Positions 1 through 8,499 of a stretch of DNA of 64,000 bases are shown here, piece by piece. Position 1 is the stretch's first letter; each line of letters begins with the position of its first letter. Below the pieces are notes generated by a model. It was not told the DNA's origin, did not search any database, and saw nothing but the letters and a program-made list of their open reading frames with translations. Made by a program: the position numbers and the translations under genes. Location of the stretch: NCBI RefSeq assembly GCF_003952385.1, contig NZ_CP034444.1, positions 4,092,001 to 4,156,000 of the forward strand, written 5' to 3'. The stretch comes from Mesorhizobium sp. M1D.F.Ca.ET.043.01.1.1 (lineage in GTDB: Bacteria; Pseudomonadota; Alphaproteobacteria; Rhizobiales; Rhizobiaceae).

Positions 1-294
1 ACGCGGTCGTTTGCTGGTGCCGCAAATCGGCTGTTGCATGTACATCCCTGTCAGACGTCAGTTTTCCTCGCCTATTTTGGTGTCGAGCGCGAAGTGCTCC
101 AACCAGATTGCAAGGCTTTTTGGAAATGAGAGCGGCTTTGCGCAGGGCGCTCCGTTGTTGAGCATTCAAGCTACCAAGCCAATGACGCGCAGGTTCCACC
201 AGGCTCGCCAGCCTTGAAGGACAGCGAAAAAAGCAGAGCACGACAGACACAACAGTGCATCAGGACGCCGCAGTCGTTGAAGATGGTGCGCTGC
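1..294. other. no gene recognised upstream of nod box
   Basis: I see no convincing coding region here. The short open frame at 11-217 has no ribosome binding site and no recognisable similarity. Confidence 0.5.
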
Positions 295-341
295 ATCCAT
301 ACCGTGGATGCATTCGATCCAAATAATCGATTTGTTCAATC
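295..341 (+). promoter_or_regulatory. nod box (NodD binding site)
   Basis: The stretch fits the rhizobial nod-box consensus block by block: ATCCAT, two free bases, CGTG then GATG, four free bases, CGATC, then AAATAATCGATTTG and a closing CAATC. I count about five mismatches over the 47-48 positions, nearly all in the 3' third. Nod boxes bind the LysR regulator NodD with plant flavonoids and drive transcription downstream. The next plus-strand gene is ttsI at 661, which in other rhizobia is itself behind a nod box. Confidence 0.88.
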
Positions 342-366
342 AGTTTCTCGAAAGCTAACCCTACCC
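340..366 (+). promoter_or_regulatory. tts box (TtsI binding site), abutting the nod box
   Basis: Sequence TCAGTTTCTCGAAAGCTAA, followed by CCCTACCC, matches the tts-box pattern (GTCAG, TT, TCG, AAGCT, then a C-rich tail). It begins inside the last two bases of the nod box. A second, better copy of the core TCGAAAGCT lies at 59511 before the Ulp1-type effector. Here it sits about 300 bp upstream of ttsI, which suggests autoregulation. That role is inferred from position only. Confidence 0.62.
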
Positions 367-660
367 TCTGTGGGAATCGGGCTCTGAGCCGCGACGCTGC
401 CTTGCGAGCGCAGGGGCTGCACGTAGGAGAGATGATGCAACGAGAAATCGCACGCGGGTTGCTGGCCTCGTGGGTTCGCCGACCGGCGTATTTGAGCCCG
501 TCAGTTGGTCCTCACCCGCGCCTATTGCCACCGAGCGACTTGCATGTCCCTCCGACTCGGACCAGTTCCGAGAGCTGCGACGAGTTGCGCGCCGTGTGCT
601 CCGATCAGATGGCCGCCGGTGACGCGTTCGATGGGCCGTCCCTCTTCGAGAGGAGATGAA
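367..660 (+). other. leader region of ttsI
   Basis: The 294 bases between the regulatory boxes and the ttsI start contain no gene I can support. The ttsI frame stays open upstream to 505, but that N-terminal extension does not look like a receiver domain. Confidence 0.5.
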
Positions 661-1347
661 ATGCGAACGCTGCTCGTGGATCATCATGCGGATCTTGCGC
701 GCGCCATGCGACTTGCGCTCGGGGATGGCGGCTTCGTCGTTGATGTCGTTGGTACTCTGGAACTGGCTTCGAGTGCATTTTCTTGCGCCAGCTATGAAAT
801 TCTCCTGCTGGAATTGGCTCTGCCAGATGGCGATGGCTTGGGTTGGCTGAGGCAGTTGAGGACCCACGGGCATTCAGTTCCTGCCGTCATTATGAGCAGC
901 CTTAACGATCTCGATAAGCGAATTGCGATCTTCAACGGTGGTGCGGACGACTTTCTGCTCAAACCCATCTCTACCGATGAGCTTATTGCCAGAATGAGAG
1001 CCATTCTGCGCCGGGCGACACAGATGACCGACCTGAGGCTCGTATTTGGCAATCTCGACTTTGATCCGGTCGCCCGCCAGGTTTTCGTTGATGGGCACCC
1101 AATGATGATCGCACGTCGCGAACTCTGTATTCTAGAGCACCTGCTTAACCGGGCAGGCCGCATCGTGCCCCGTGCGCAATTGGAAGATCACCTCTATTCA
1201 TTCAACGACGACGTGTCTGCCAACGCGCTTGAAGTCGGAATTTATCGTTTACGGGGACATCTGACCAGATCAGGTGCAACGCCACGGATCAAGACCATCC
1301 GAGGCATTGGTTACATCCTAGAATTGACTGACGCCTCGTCCGCATAG
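661..1347 (+). CDS. ttsI: TtsI, type III secretion transcriptional activator (OmpR-type)
   Basis: 228-residue two-component-type regulator: receiver domain (about 1-115) and OmpR/PhoB winged-helix effector domain (about 130-225, ending in RTIRGIGYILE-like residues). TtsI activates type III secretion and effector genes by binding tts boxes. The ATG at 661 was chosen because GAGGAGATGAA precedes it and the receiver domain starts there at MRTLLVDHH. The phospho-acceptor position is Glu51 (LLLELALPDG) instead of Asp, and the acidic pocket reads VDHHAD, so canonical phosphorylation is unlikely; this is typical of rhizobial TtsI. It follows a nod box and tts box and precedes a secretin gene, the same order as ttsI-rhcC2-y4xK in other rhizobia. 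Confidence 0.88.
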   Translation: MRTLLVDHHADLARAMRLALGDGGFVVDVVGTLELASSAFSCASYEILLLELALPDGDGLGWLRQLRTHGHSVPAVIMSSLNDLDKRIAIFNGGADDFLLKPISTDELIARMRAILRRATQMTDLRLVFGNLDFDPVARQVFVDGHPMMIARRELCILEHLLNRAGRIVPRAQLEDHLYSFNDDVSANALEVGIYRLRGHLTRSGATPRIKTIRGIGYILELTDASSA

Positions 1348-1373
1348 TTTGTCGAATCGAAAGAAGATCTATT

Positions 1374-2840
1374 TTGCTGATCCTTCAACATCCTTGCCAT
1401 GCGCTCAATTGGCGGGCGATCGCCAACAAGGTTACAAGACCTGCAGTTCCCCGTTACCTGGGCCATCTCCTCTGCGCGCTTATTGTGACTTTCCCACTTG
1501 GTGTCGCGGCGCAAAACAAGCAGGACAAAGGCCCGCCGCATGCGGCTTCGAATAGCATCAACGCCACGCTGACCCTTTCCTCTTCGCTCGGGGAGACCGT
1601 TCATCTGCCCGCGCCAGCCACGACCATCTTTGTTGCTGACCCCACGATCGCGGATTTTCAGGCGCCATCGAGCAAAACAATCTTCGTCTTTGGCAAGAAA
1701 TCGGGGCGGACCAGCCTATTCGCCTTGGATGGCAATGGCGAGCCTCTCGCCGAATTGCGTATCGTTGTCACGCAACCGATCGGGGATTTACGCGCCATGT
1801 TGCGGGAGCAGGTCGGCGACTATCCCATCCGCGTCAACTATACGCCGCGCGGCGCAATCCTTAGCGGGACGGCGCCCGACGCAGAGGTCGCCGACACCGC
1901 AAAAAGAGTCACTGAGCAATATCTGGGCGACGGAGCGCAAGTCGTCAACAACATCAAGGTCGCTGGATCCCTGCAAGTTAACCTCAGCGTGCGCGTAGCC
2001 GAAGTCTCACGCAGCGCCATGAAGTCACTCGGCGTCAACTTGTCCGCCTTCGGTCAAATCGGCAATTTCAAAGTGGGCGTTCTAAGCGGAAGCGCTGCAA
2101 GCGCTGGGTCTGGTTCAACCCAGGGTGGCGGTACAGCAGAAATCGGATTCGACAACGGTGCCGTCAACGTCAGCGCGGTTCTCGACGCGCTCGCCAAGGA
2201 GCATATAGCTTCCGTCCTGGCTGAGCCGAACCTCACCGCTATGTCGGGTGAAAAGGCCAGCTTTCTCGCGGGCGGCGAATTTCCCATTCCTGTCCTGCAG
2301 GAAAACAGGCAGGTATCGGTTGAATTCCGTCACTTCGGCGTCAGTCTGGAATTTGTGCCGACAGTTCTCAGCAACAATCAAATCAACATTCACGTAACGC
2401 CCGAAGTCAGTGAACTGTCGACGCAAGGTGCCGTGCAAATCAACGGAATTTCCGTGCCGGCAGTTTCCACGCGCCGAGCCGATACGGTCGTCGAACTCGC
2501 CAGCGGCCAGAGCTTCGCAATCGGCGGTCTAATCAGGCGGAACGTCAACAATGATGTCAGGGCCTTTCCCTGGCTCGGAGAACTGCCGATCCTGGGACCG
2601 CTTTTTCGCTCGACCTCGTTTCAAAAAGAGGAGTCAGAACTGGTCATTCTAGTTACGCCTTACATTGTAAGACCAGGCTCCAACCCAAACCAGATGAGCG
2701 CACCGACCGAGCGGGCGGCACCGGCTTTGAACGGAGGGGGCGCTCCGACGAATTCCGTGACAAGTCCCCCGCGAGACCGCGCTGCTATCCGTGCGGGCGC
2801 GCCAAGCGCCCAGGGCGGTCTCGGCTTCATCATCGAATAG
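1374..2840 (+). CDS. rhcC2: type III secretion secretin, RhcC2/CpaC-like
   Basis: 488-residue secretin of the outer-membrane ring. A signal-peptide-like hydrophobic stretch ends near VAAQ (residues about 30-47), followed by the type II/III/pilus N-terminal domain, a BON-like segment, and the C-terminal secretin domain with EFVPTVLSNNQINIHV and AIGGLIRRNV motifs. Rhizobial T3SS secretins are split between two genes; this one resembles the longer RhcC2 half, related to CpaC of Tad pili. The only good start is TTG at 1374, with AAGAAG about 8 bases upstream, 27 bases after ttsI. It is probably co-transcribed with ttsI and the lipoprotein gene that follows. RhcC1 and the inner-membrane apparatus are not in the window. 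Confidence 0.8.
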   Translation: MLILQHPCHALNWRAIANKVTRPAVPRYLGHLLCALIVTFPLGVAAQNKQDKGPPHAASNSINATLTLSSSLGETVHLPAPATTIFVADPTIADFQAPSSKTIFVFGKKSGRTSLFALDGNGEPLAELRIVVTQPIGDLRAMLREQVGDYPIRVNYTPRGAILSGTAPDAEVADTAKRVTEQYLGDGAQVVNNIKVAGSLQVNLSVRVAEVSRSAMKSLGVNLSAFGQIGNFKVGVLSGSAASAGSGSTQGGGTAEIGFDNGAVNVSAVLDALAKEHIASVLAEPNLTAMSGEKASFLAGGEFPIPVLQENRQVSVEFRHFGVSLEFVPTVLSNNQINIHVTPEVSELSTQGAVQINGISVPAVSTRRADTVVELASGQSFAIGGLIRRNVNNDVRAFPWLGELPILGPLFRSTSFQKEESELVILVTPYIVRPGSNPNQMSAPTERAAPALNGGGAPTNSVTSPPRDRAAIRAGAPSAQGGLGFIIE

Positions 2841-2852
2841 TGTCATCCAAAG

Positions 2853-3413
2853 ATGTTGCGTTTTATAATCCTCTTTGTCGCTCTGGCACCAAGCGTAAGT
2901 GGCTGCACAAGCACTACGCCAGTTGATGTCGAACCATCGGCACCAATGCTTGTCCGAGAGGAGACCACCGTCCTGACGTTGCAAAGCCTGCGCGCTTCCG
3001 AACGGCAGCGTTTGCGTGTTTTCCTAGACAAGGCCAGTCGCGGCCGGTTCGATGCCATCCACCTCCTCATCAGCGGTTCGCCCCAGCTCAGCGCAGGGGT
3101 AGCCCATCAGGCCAGGCAGTTGGCAATCGAAGAAGACAACATTCAATTGCGCGATCAACACGACGCCGGCTCAGTGCGAATTGAGGCGATTGTCTATCAC
3201 GCCCGTCCGCCGGTCTGTCCCTCATATGGTGCCTTACCCAATGAAGAATCCTTCAAACAGCCGCTTGGTTGTTCGACAGGACATAACCTGGCCGTGATGG
3301 TCAACGATCCGCGCGATCTGCTCGACAATCAGGCCGTCAAGGCCGGCGATGGCGATCGTGCTTCTGTACCAGTTGCAACTTACAGAACATTCGGGACGGA
3401 TAAAGGTGGCTGA
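2853..3413 (+). CDS. CpaD-like lipoprotein of the T3SS cluster (Y4xK-like)
   Basis: 186-residue protein with a lipoprotein signal: hydrophobic start and lipobox VSGC at residues 15-18. The body resembles CpaD/Y4xK proteins, with FLDKASRGRFDAIHLLISG and a closing NLAVMVNDPRDLL segment typical of that family. It lies 12 bases after the secretin gene in the arrangement ttsI-rhcC2-y4xK. CpaD-type lipoproteins act with CpaC-type secretins at the outer membrane, so it is probably the pilotin or partner of the secretin. The partner role is inferred from family and position. Confidence 0.75.
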   Translation: MLRFIILFVALAPSVSGCTSTTPVDVEPSAPMLVREETTVLTLQSLRASERQRLRVFLDKASRGRFDAIHLLISGSPQLSAGVAHQARQLAIEEDNIQLRDQHDAGSVRIEAIVYHARPPVCPSYGALPNEESFKQPLGCSTGHNLAVMVNDPRDLLDNQAVKAGDGDRASVPVATYRTFGTDKGG

Positions 3414-3496
3414 TACCGCCCTTATCTCGGCAGCACTCCTACCGGAGATTGAAAGCTTCCAATCGCGTCCTGATCTAAAATAAAAGGAACCGCTGG

Positions 3497-5368
3497 ATGC
3501 AATATAGGCGCTATATCGAGGGCCTTAGGGCCGTTGCTGTACTTCCGGTCGTACTCTTTCATTTCGGAATTTCGGCGATCCCGGGTGGCTTTAGCGGGGT
3601 CGATATCTTCTTCGTCATCTCCGGCTACCTAACCAGCGGAAGCCTCCTGGATGACCTTGAACGCGGCCAATTTTCCATCGTCAACTTCTACTGGCGCCGT
3701 GCCCGGCGCATTCTGCCGGCGCTCGTCTTTGTGATGCTTCTCACCTGCATTGCAGCATTGTTCATTCTTCTGCCACCGGATCTGCGCGGATTCAGTCTTA
3801 GCATCATAGCTACCTCGACCTTCTGGTCGAACGTTTTCTTCTGGAAAACGTCAAGTTACTTCTCTATCGATGCCGCGCTTCTACCACTGTTGCACACTTG
3901 GCCGCTTTCCGTAGCGGAGCAGTACTACATCTTCGCACCAATCCTGATGTTCCTAATCTATCGCTACATCGGGAAGCGCTGGCTGACGACACTTCTTCCG
4001 ATAATTCTCTGCAGCTTCGTAGTGGCGGTGATGGCGACATCGCTGGCACCCACCGCCGGATTCTATCTGCTGCCGACCCGAATCTGGGAACTCATGTTGG
4101 GCGCCCTGCTCATGCTCAAATGCCCCTCGCCGCTGGGCAACCGATTCCTGATGGAGTCGGTGGGGGTGGCCGGATTTGGCCTTCTCGCCATCGGGTTCTT
4201 CGCGATTTCGGCGAGTGATCCGTTCCCAGGCTACAACGCCTTGTATCCATGCATCGGAACGGCCCTTCTGATCTATGTTGGCCAAAATACCCCCTCGACG
4301 GTCGCCACCCGCATGCTCGAAGTCCGGCCGCTGGTCTGGATTGGGCTCATCTCGTATTCGTTGTATCTTGTTCACTGGCCTCTCAATGCGTTCGCGCACT
4401 ATCTTTCGTTCCAAAAACTCGATCCGTTGATGACCGGTGCGATGTTGGTGGCAAGCCTCGCATTGGCTGCATTCTCCTGGAAGTTTGTAGAGCAGCCGTT
4501 TCGACAGAAGAGGGCCTTCACCTCCCCGGGGCCTATCTTCGCCTTTTCAGCGCTCGCGATCGTTGTCCTTTGTGCCGGCGGAGCGGCGGGGGCGCTCGGC
4601 AATGGCTTTCCGCAACGGTTTCCGGACTATGTCCAGCGGCGCATTTCCGTCGGGGACTGGAGGAATGGCATCTGTTTCAACGAGGGCACCAGCCGGATCG
4701 AAAGCTGGAATATGGAGGATTGCACGCGCACCAGCGGTTTTCCAACAACGGTTTTTTTGTGGGGCGACTCCTTCGCCGCGCACTATGTTTCCGGCTTGGG
4801 TGCTAACATAAATCGATTGCAGGCGAACATCGTTGAATATACGTACGCCAGCTGCGCGCCGATACTCTATTACTACCCTTACGATCGTCTTGATTGTGTC
4901 CGGTTCAATCGCAAGGCCTTGGACGTCATCTTGGAAGCGGACATCAAGACGGTTATCCTCAGCGGTAGATGGAGTGACTATGAGGTCAGAGGTTTCGACG
5001 GTCTTCAGCAAACAATCGCTACGCTTCGTGCCCTGGGCGTGCGCGTGTTTGTCATCGGCCAGTCTCCGCAGTTCCCAACTGACGTCCGGAAAATTGCGTT
5101 CTTCGCCAAGCGCCAAAATCTGGACGATACGTCCTGGCCGATCGCGATGGACCCCGACATCAACGAACGTGTGCGCTCATTTACCAAAGGCGCCACATTC
5201 ATCGATCCGCTGAAATTCCTGTGCAGCGCAGGACGCTGCGCCTATTCCGATAGAGGAGAGTTTTTATATTTCGACTATGGTCATTTCTCTTCAGCCGGCG
5301 CCACACTGGCAATCTCGAAATACTGGCCGGCTTTTGGCAAGGACAATGCTCTTCCTAAGACGAAGTAG
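3497..5368 (+). CDS. membrane O-acyltransferase with SGNH domain (OafA/OatA type)
   Basis: 623-residue acyltransferase-3 protein. The N-terminal half (about 1-370) has roughly ten membrane segments and the family start YIEGLRAVAVLPVVLFH. The C-terminal half (about 390-615) is a periplasmic SGNH esterase-like domain with block I GDS (Ser425) and the DxxH pair Asp593/His596. Such two-domain proteins O-acetylate lipopolysaccharide, exopolysaccharide or other surface glycans. AAAGGAA lies 8 bases before the ATG. The substrate cannot be read from sequence. It follows the T3SS genes by 83 bases in the same direction, but I see no tts box for it. Confidence 0.82.
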   Translation: MQYRRYIEGLRAVAVLPVVLFHFGISAIPGGFSGVDIFFVISGYLTSGSLLDDLERGQFSIVNFYWRRARRILPALVFVMLLTCIAALFILLPPDLRGFSLSIIATSTFWSNVFFWKTSSYFSIDAALLPLLHTWPLSVAEQYYIFAPILMFLIYRYIGKRWLTTLLPIILCSFVVAVMATSLAPTAGFYLLPTRIWELMLGALLMLKCPSPLGNRFLMESVGVAGFGLLAIGFFAISASDPFPGYNALYPCIGTALLIYVGQNTPSTVATRMLEVRPLVWIGLISYSLYLVHWPLNAFAHYLSFQKLDPLMTGAMLVASLALAAFSWKFVEQPFRQKRAFTSPGPIFAFSALAIVVLCAGGAAGALGNGFPQRFPDYVQRRISVGDWRNGICFNEGTSRIESWNMEDCTRTSGFPTTVFLWGDSFAAHYVSGLGANINRLQANIVEYTYASCAPILYYYPYDRLDCVRFNRKALDVILEADIKTVILSGRWSDYEVRGFDGLQQTIATLRALGVRVFVIGQSPQFPTDVRKIAFFAKRQNLDDTSWPIAMDPDINERVRSFTKGATFIDPLKFLCSAGRCAYSDRGEFLYFDYGHFSSAGATLAISKYWPAFGKDNALPKTK

Positions 5369-5754
5369 CGGCTCAGCGGCTGACAAGCACCAGTACGGGT
5401 CCCAGTGATAGCTCCTGCTTCCGCAGCAGCCGCGACGATGGAGCTGTTCAGGTTTAAGGCCCCCCGATAGTGACCTAGGATGGGTGCTGCCACGCGGCTC
5501 GGACTCAGCGTGCATTATCACGTAAATGTTGAGAGAATGAATGGCGCCGCGAAGGGCAATTCCAGCCGTCCAAAGCGACAGGCGTGTCGCGGCCTCGACA
5601 TTGCAGTGGCGCTTACCTAACACGGCCTCACACTGCCCTCTAAGCGGCCCCGAATTTGAACTGACGGCCCCTGGCCGGTTCATCGGGCAGGTCAAGGGCT
5701 AGGTGTAGTACACAGGGCTCATAACTTTCAGTTTCTAGTTGGTACGATGGGCCG
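5369..5754. other. no gene recognised
   Basis: Open frames here are short, lack ribosome binding sites and resemble nothing I know. The stretch separates the acyltransferase from the convergent porin and ends in a transposase remnant. Confidence 0.4.
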
Positions 5755-5842
5755 TGGACGGTCGATGCAGACTTCAAGATGGCGAACGAAGCTCTCCATG
5801 CGTGCGTTGTCGAGGCAAGTGCCTTTGCCATGCTCGCGACTG
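5755..5842 (-). mobile_element. remnant of IS3-family transposase OrfB
   Basis: Read on the minus strand, about 30 codons give a peptide with GTCLDNARMESFVRHLE, the signature around the last catalytic Glu of IS3-family OrfB (usually GNCYDNA-MESF). Nothing else of the element is visible. It abuts the porin stop codon, so it marks an old insertion or rearrangement at the 3' end of that gene. Confidence 0.6.
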
Positions 5843-5850
5843 GAGAGATT

Positions 5851-6990
5851 TCAAAATGAGCCTTGTAAGCGGAGAATGCCGCCGACGCTGTTCGGCTTGC
5901 TCGTGCCCTTGACGGCGGTAGGCTCGGCAGGGCCGAGGCCAGAGTTGCCGTAGTGGTCGTAATCGACCTCGGCTGTGACCGTGAAGCCGGGAACGACCAT
6001 GTAGGCGACGTTTGCAGCCACACCAGCATCCTTGAGCTGATCACCCGAGACCTGAAGGTTGAACGAAGTTTTCTCGTCAAACTCGTAGGTGGCGCCCGCC
6101 CAGAAAGCCCACTGGCCGTTCCAGATTTTGTACGAGCCGCGCCCATGATTGGCAATTGCGCCGTTTGAGTCCTCGTTGAGACTGGCATTGGAACCGTAGC
6201 CGAAGAGTCCAAACAGCGACAGCTGGTTTGTGACAGCGACGTCGACGCGGATCTTGCCGGCAAAAGCTTCGTAATTGCTGTCATAAGCCGCGACGCCGGT
6301 GATCGAGCCCCAGCCTTGCGTGTATTTCAAGCCGGCGACAACGTGCGGAATATAGCTGTCGATAGTACCGGCTGAGCCCGATCCTTGTTCGAGCGAAATC
6401 ACAGTCGAAATGCCGTTGCCGGCGTCGAAGTGGTACTGAGCCACGTTGGTGTCGAAGCCGGCCGACGGAACGAGCATACTATCGAGAACGTCGCCAGCGT
6501 AGCTTACAAACGTATCGAAGGCCGACCCCTCCTTGCCAACTCGCAGGCCTCCCAGCTCGACCCAGGCAGAAGCCAGTGCGAGGCCGCTGTTGAAATCATA
6601 GTTCTGAGGACTGTCATGCGAGTTAGCGCTGTTGCCAAAATTCACGTGGGTTTCGGTATAGGTCGTCAACGCGCCGAGCTCGGTCTGCTGGCCGGTCCAA
6701 GTTTTGAACGTGAAGCGTGTGCTGTTTCGCCAAGTGCCTTGGTCCTCGCCAGTTCTCACGTCCGAGGTTCTTGCGCTGTCATACGATCGGACGTCACCCA
6801 GGCCGATATCGTAACGGACATAGCCGCCGATGCGCAGGCAGGTCTCGGTGTTGGGAATATAGGAATATCCCGAGCCGAGGACGTCGCAGATCTTGATGTA
6901 CTCGGCCGGTTCCCGCTCGGCGCCAGCTGCTCGACCGACGGAAACGGTCATCAGAGCAGTTAAGCCGAGAAGAGGACTCTTGATGTACAT
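5851..6990 (-). CDS. outer-membrane porin (rhizobial Porin_2/Omp2b type)
   Basis: 379-residue trimeric porin. The start ATG at 6988-6990 has GGAGA upstream and a signal peptide ending near GRAAGA. The mature N-terminus contains YIKICDVLGSGYSYIPNTET and CLRIGGYVRYD, the family hallmark with two cysteines. The protein ends in LRLQGSF with a terminal Phe, as expected for a beta-barrel assembly signal. The frame is open about 57 codons further upstream, but that part is not porin-like. The gene is complete. A transposase scrap lies just past its stop. Confidence 0.88.
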   Translation of the reverse strand: MYIKSPLLGLTALMTVSVGRAAGAEREPAEYIKICDVLGSGYSYIPNTETCLRIGGYVRYDIGLGDVRSYDSARTSDVRTGEDQGTWRNSTRFTFKTWTGQQTELGALTTYTETHVNFGNSANSHDSPQNYDFNSGLALASAWVELGGLRVGKEGSAFDTFVSYAGDVLDSMLVPSAGFDTNVAQYHFDAGNGISTVISLEQGSGSAGTIDSYIPHVVAGLKYTQGWGSITGVAAYDSNYEAFAGKIRVDVAVTNQLSLFGLFGYGSNASLNEDSNGAIANHGRGSYKIWNGQWAFWAGATYEFDEKTSFNLQVSGDQLKDAGVAANVAYMVVPGFTVTAEVDYDHYGNSGLGPAEPTAVKGTSKPNSVGGILRLQGSF

Positions 6991-7615
6991 GTCTAGATCT
7001 CCATGAAGGAATAAAAAGGATAGAGGCGAAAGAGCAAGCTTTTCCTCTAAATTTTGTGCGTGTTGTCTCCAATATGTGGACGCCAAAGCGCTTGACACGA
7101 GAGGTGAGCCAGCGTAAAAGCCACATGTACTTATAATAGTGTTTTCTGTTAGGAGATTCATTATCGTTTACATGTGAAACACTCCGGTCGGACCGCTGCA
7201 GCTCTCCGAAATAGAGCAGCAAGCGACATGCCAACCTGAAGCGTAAATGCGGCCGACACCAAAATCGGGCCGACGCGCCTTCGTCTCGCTGGAATCACTT
7301 TTTTTGAGGGTCACTGCGAAAAGCAATGTGCGACACGGTTCGCCATGTTCGATATGTGACAGTCTCGTTTAACAGCGACGGCTTCCCGTCTGACCGCAAC
7401 GGAGGCCGCGCCATGCGCTACCGAGAAGGATCACTGCGCGTACGCTCCGCAAGGGCTGCGCCAGGAACAGAGGGCGTGCGCGTCCGAGGCGTCGCATGGT
7501 GGCCGCAGCACCTTTTCGCCGCTGTAAGTTCGCCGTGCAGGTACATTGCGCGGCCGGAAGCGAGAGGGAGCGCACCCTGAAACGGCTGCCTACGGCTCGC
7601 CTCGAGTAATTGGCG
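6991..7615. other. intergenic region between porin and membrane protein
   Basis: Divergent upstream region of the porin (minus) and the small membrane protein (plus). It should contain both promoters, but I cannot place them with confidence. No further gene is supported. Confidence 0.4.
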
Positions 7616-8029
7616 ATGAACAGCATTCTCGAGAACTTAGTCTCGACGGAAAGAGCAACGAAAGGAAGCCGCTTGGACGAGCACGATCCGAAGGAAGAAC
7701 CGATCGAGACCATTTTCCGCAACGGCACAATCACTGCCGTGGGTATCCTGCTTGCCTTTTCGCTCGGCTTCCTCACTCATTGGGCCGCGAACCCCTTGCC
7801 ATGGCAACTCTACGATCTGTTCGCCGTAGTGCCGATCCTGCTCGGCATCGCACTGCAGATGAGAGCGCTGTCCATGCTGCTCGACATGAGTTCCTTGCGG
7901 CGCCCCATCTACGAACGCGCCAATCGCATTTTCATGGTCGGCCTCATCCAGACCGCGTGTGGCGTCGGCATGGCCATCTTGGTCGATCTTTTCGGGATAT
8001 CGGTAGGGGGCACGCTGCCCGGCGCTTGA
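7616..8029 (+). CDS. small three-helix membrane protein, unknown function
   Basis: 137-residue protein starting at ATG 7616. A hydrophilic N-terminus (about 40 residues) is followed by three hydrophobic segments (about residues 40-60, 68-90 and 108-130). The second contains LFAVVPILLGIALQMRAL. I do not recognise a named family, but the regular hydrophobic pattern and length suggest a real membrane protein. No strong ribosome binding site is visible. Neighbours are a porin on one side and a dead hemN on the other, so context gives no function. Confidence 0.5.
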   Translation: MNSILENLVSTERATKGSRLDEHDPKEEPIETIFRNGTITAVGILLAFSLGFLTHWAANPLPWQLYDLFAVVPILLGIALQMRALSMLLDMSSLRRPIYERANRIFMVGLIQTACGVGMAILVDLFGISVGGTLPGA

Positions 8030-8499
8030 CGACAAGCCACACCGCCGCTCTTCGCTCGAAGCGACGTCAAGCCGGGGAACCTTGTGCACCCCCTAGCGGC
8101 GTCCTCCTTTCATCAAATGAGCCGACGTCAGCTTTAGAGCGTCTCGGTGGCTAAAGCCGGTATGGTTTTTCGGCCGGCAGGGAAGGCCGCTGGCTGGACC
8201 TGGATGGCGTCTGAACGAGGCTTGACAGGTCCGTTGCGTCGGACATGAATTTCGCATTGCAAAGTTCTTCCGCAGACGCCTCAAGCACACTGCACTGGCG
8301 TCACGTACTACTCAGACGTTGAATGCGGCACCGCACCATCACCTCAGGCGCAACCATGGCACGCGCGCTCCCCGGCGTGGTTGACCCCATCCTGTCCAAA
8401 CGAGACTGCGACATAAGCGGGACGCACTGACTTAGGTCAGAGACCAGGACGAGCGCGCAACGAAAGAATGATGGATCAGCGACGTGGGATGACAGCTCC
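8030..8499. other. no gene recognised
   Basis: 470 bases without a supported gene, upstream of the hemN remnant. I looked for an FNR/FixK half-palindrome pair (TTGAT-N4-ATCAA), which often precedes hemN, and did not find one. Confidence 0.4.

Noticed and set aside
505..660. N-terminal extension of TtsI (52 codons)
   Set aside because: The receiver domain begins at 661 behind a good ribosome binding site; the upstream residues are Arg/Pro/Ser-rich and not conserved.
8030..8499. FNR/FixK site expected before hemN
   Set aside because: No TTGAT-N4-ATCAA pair could be found.
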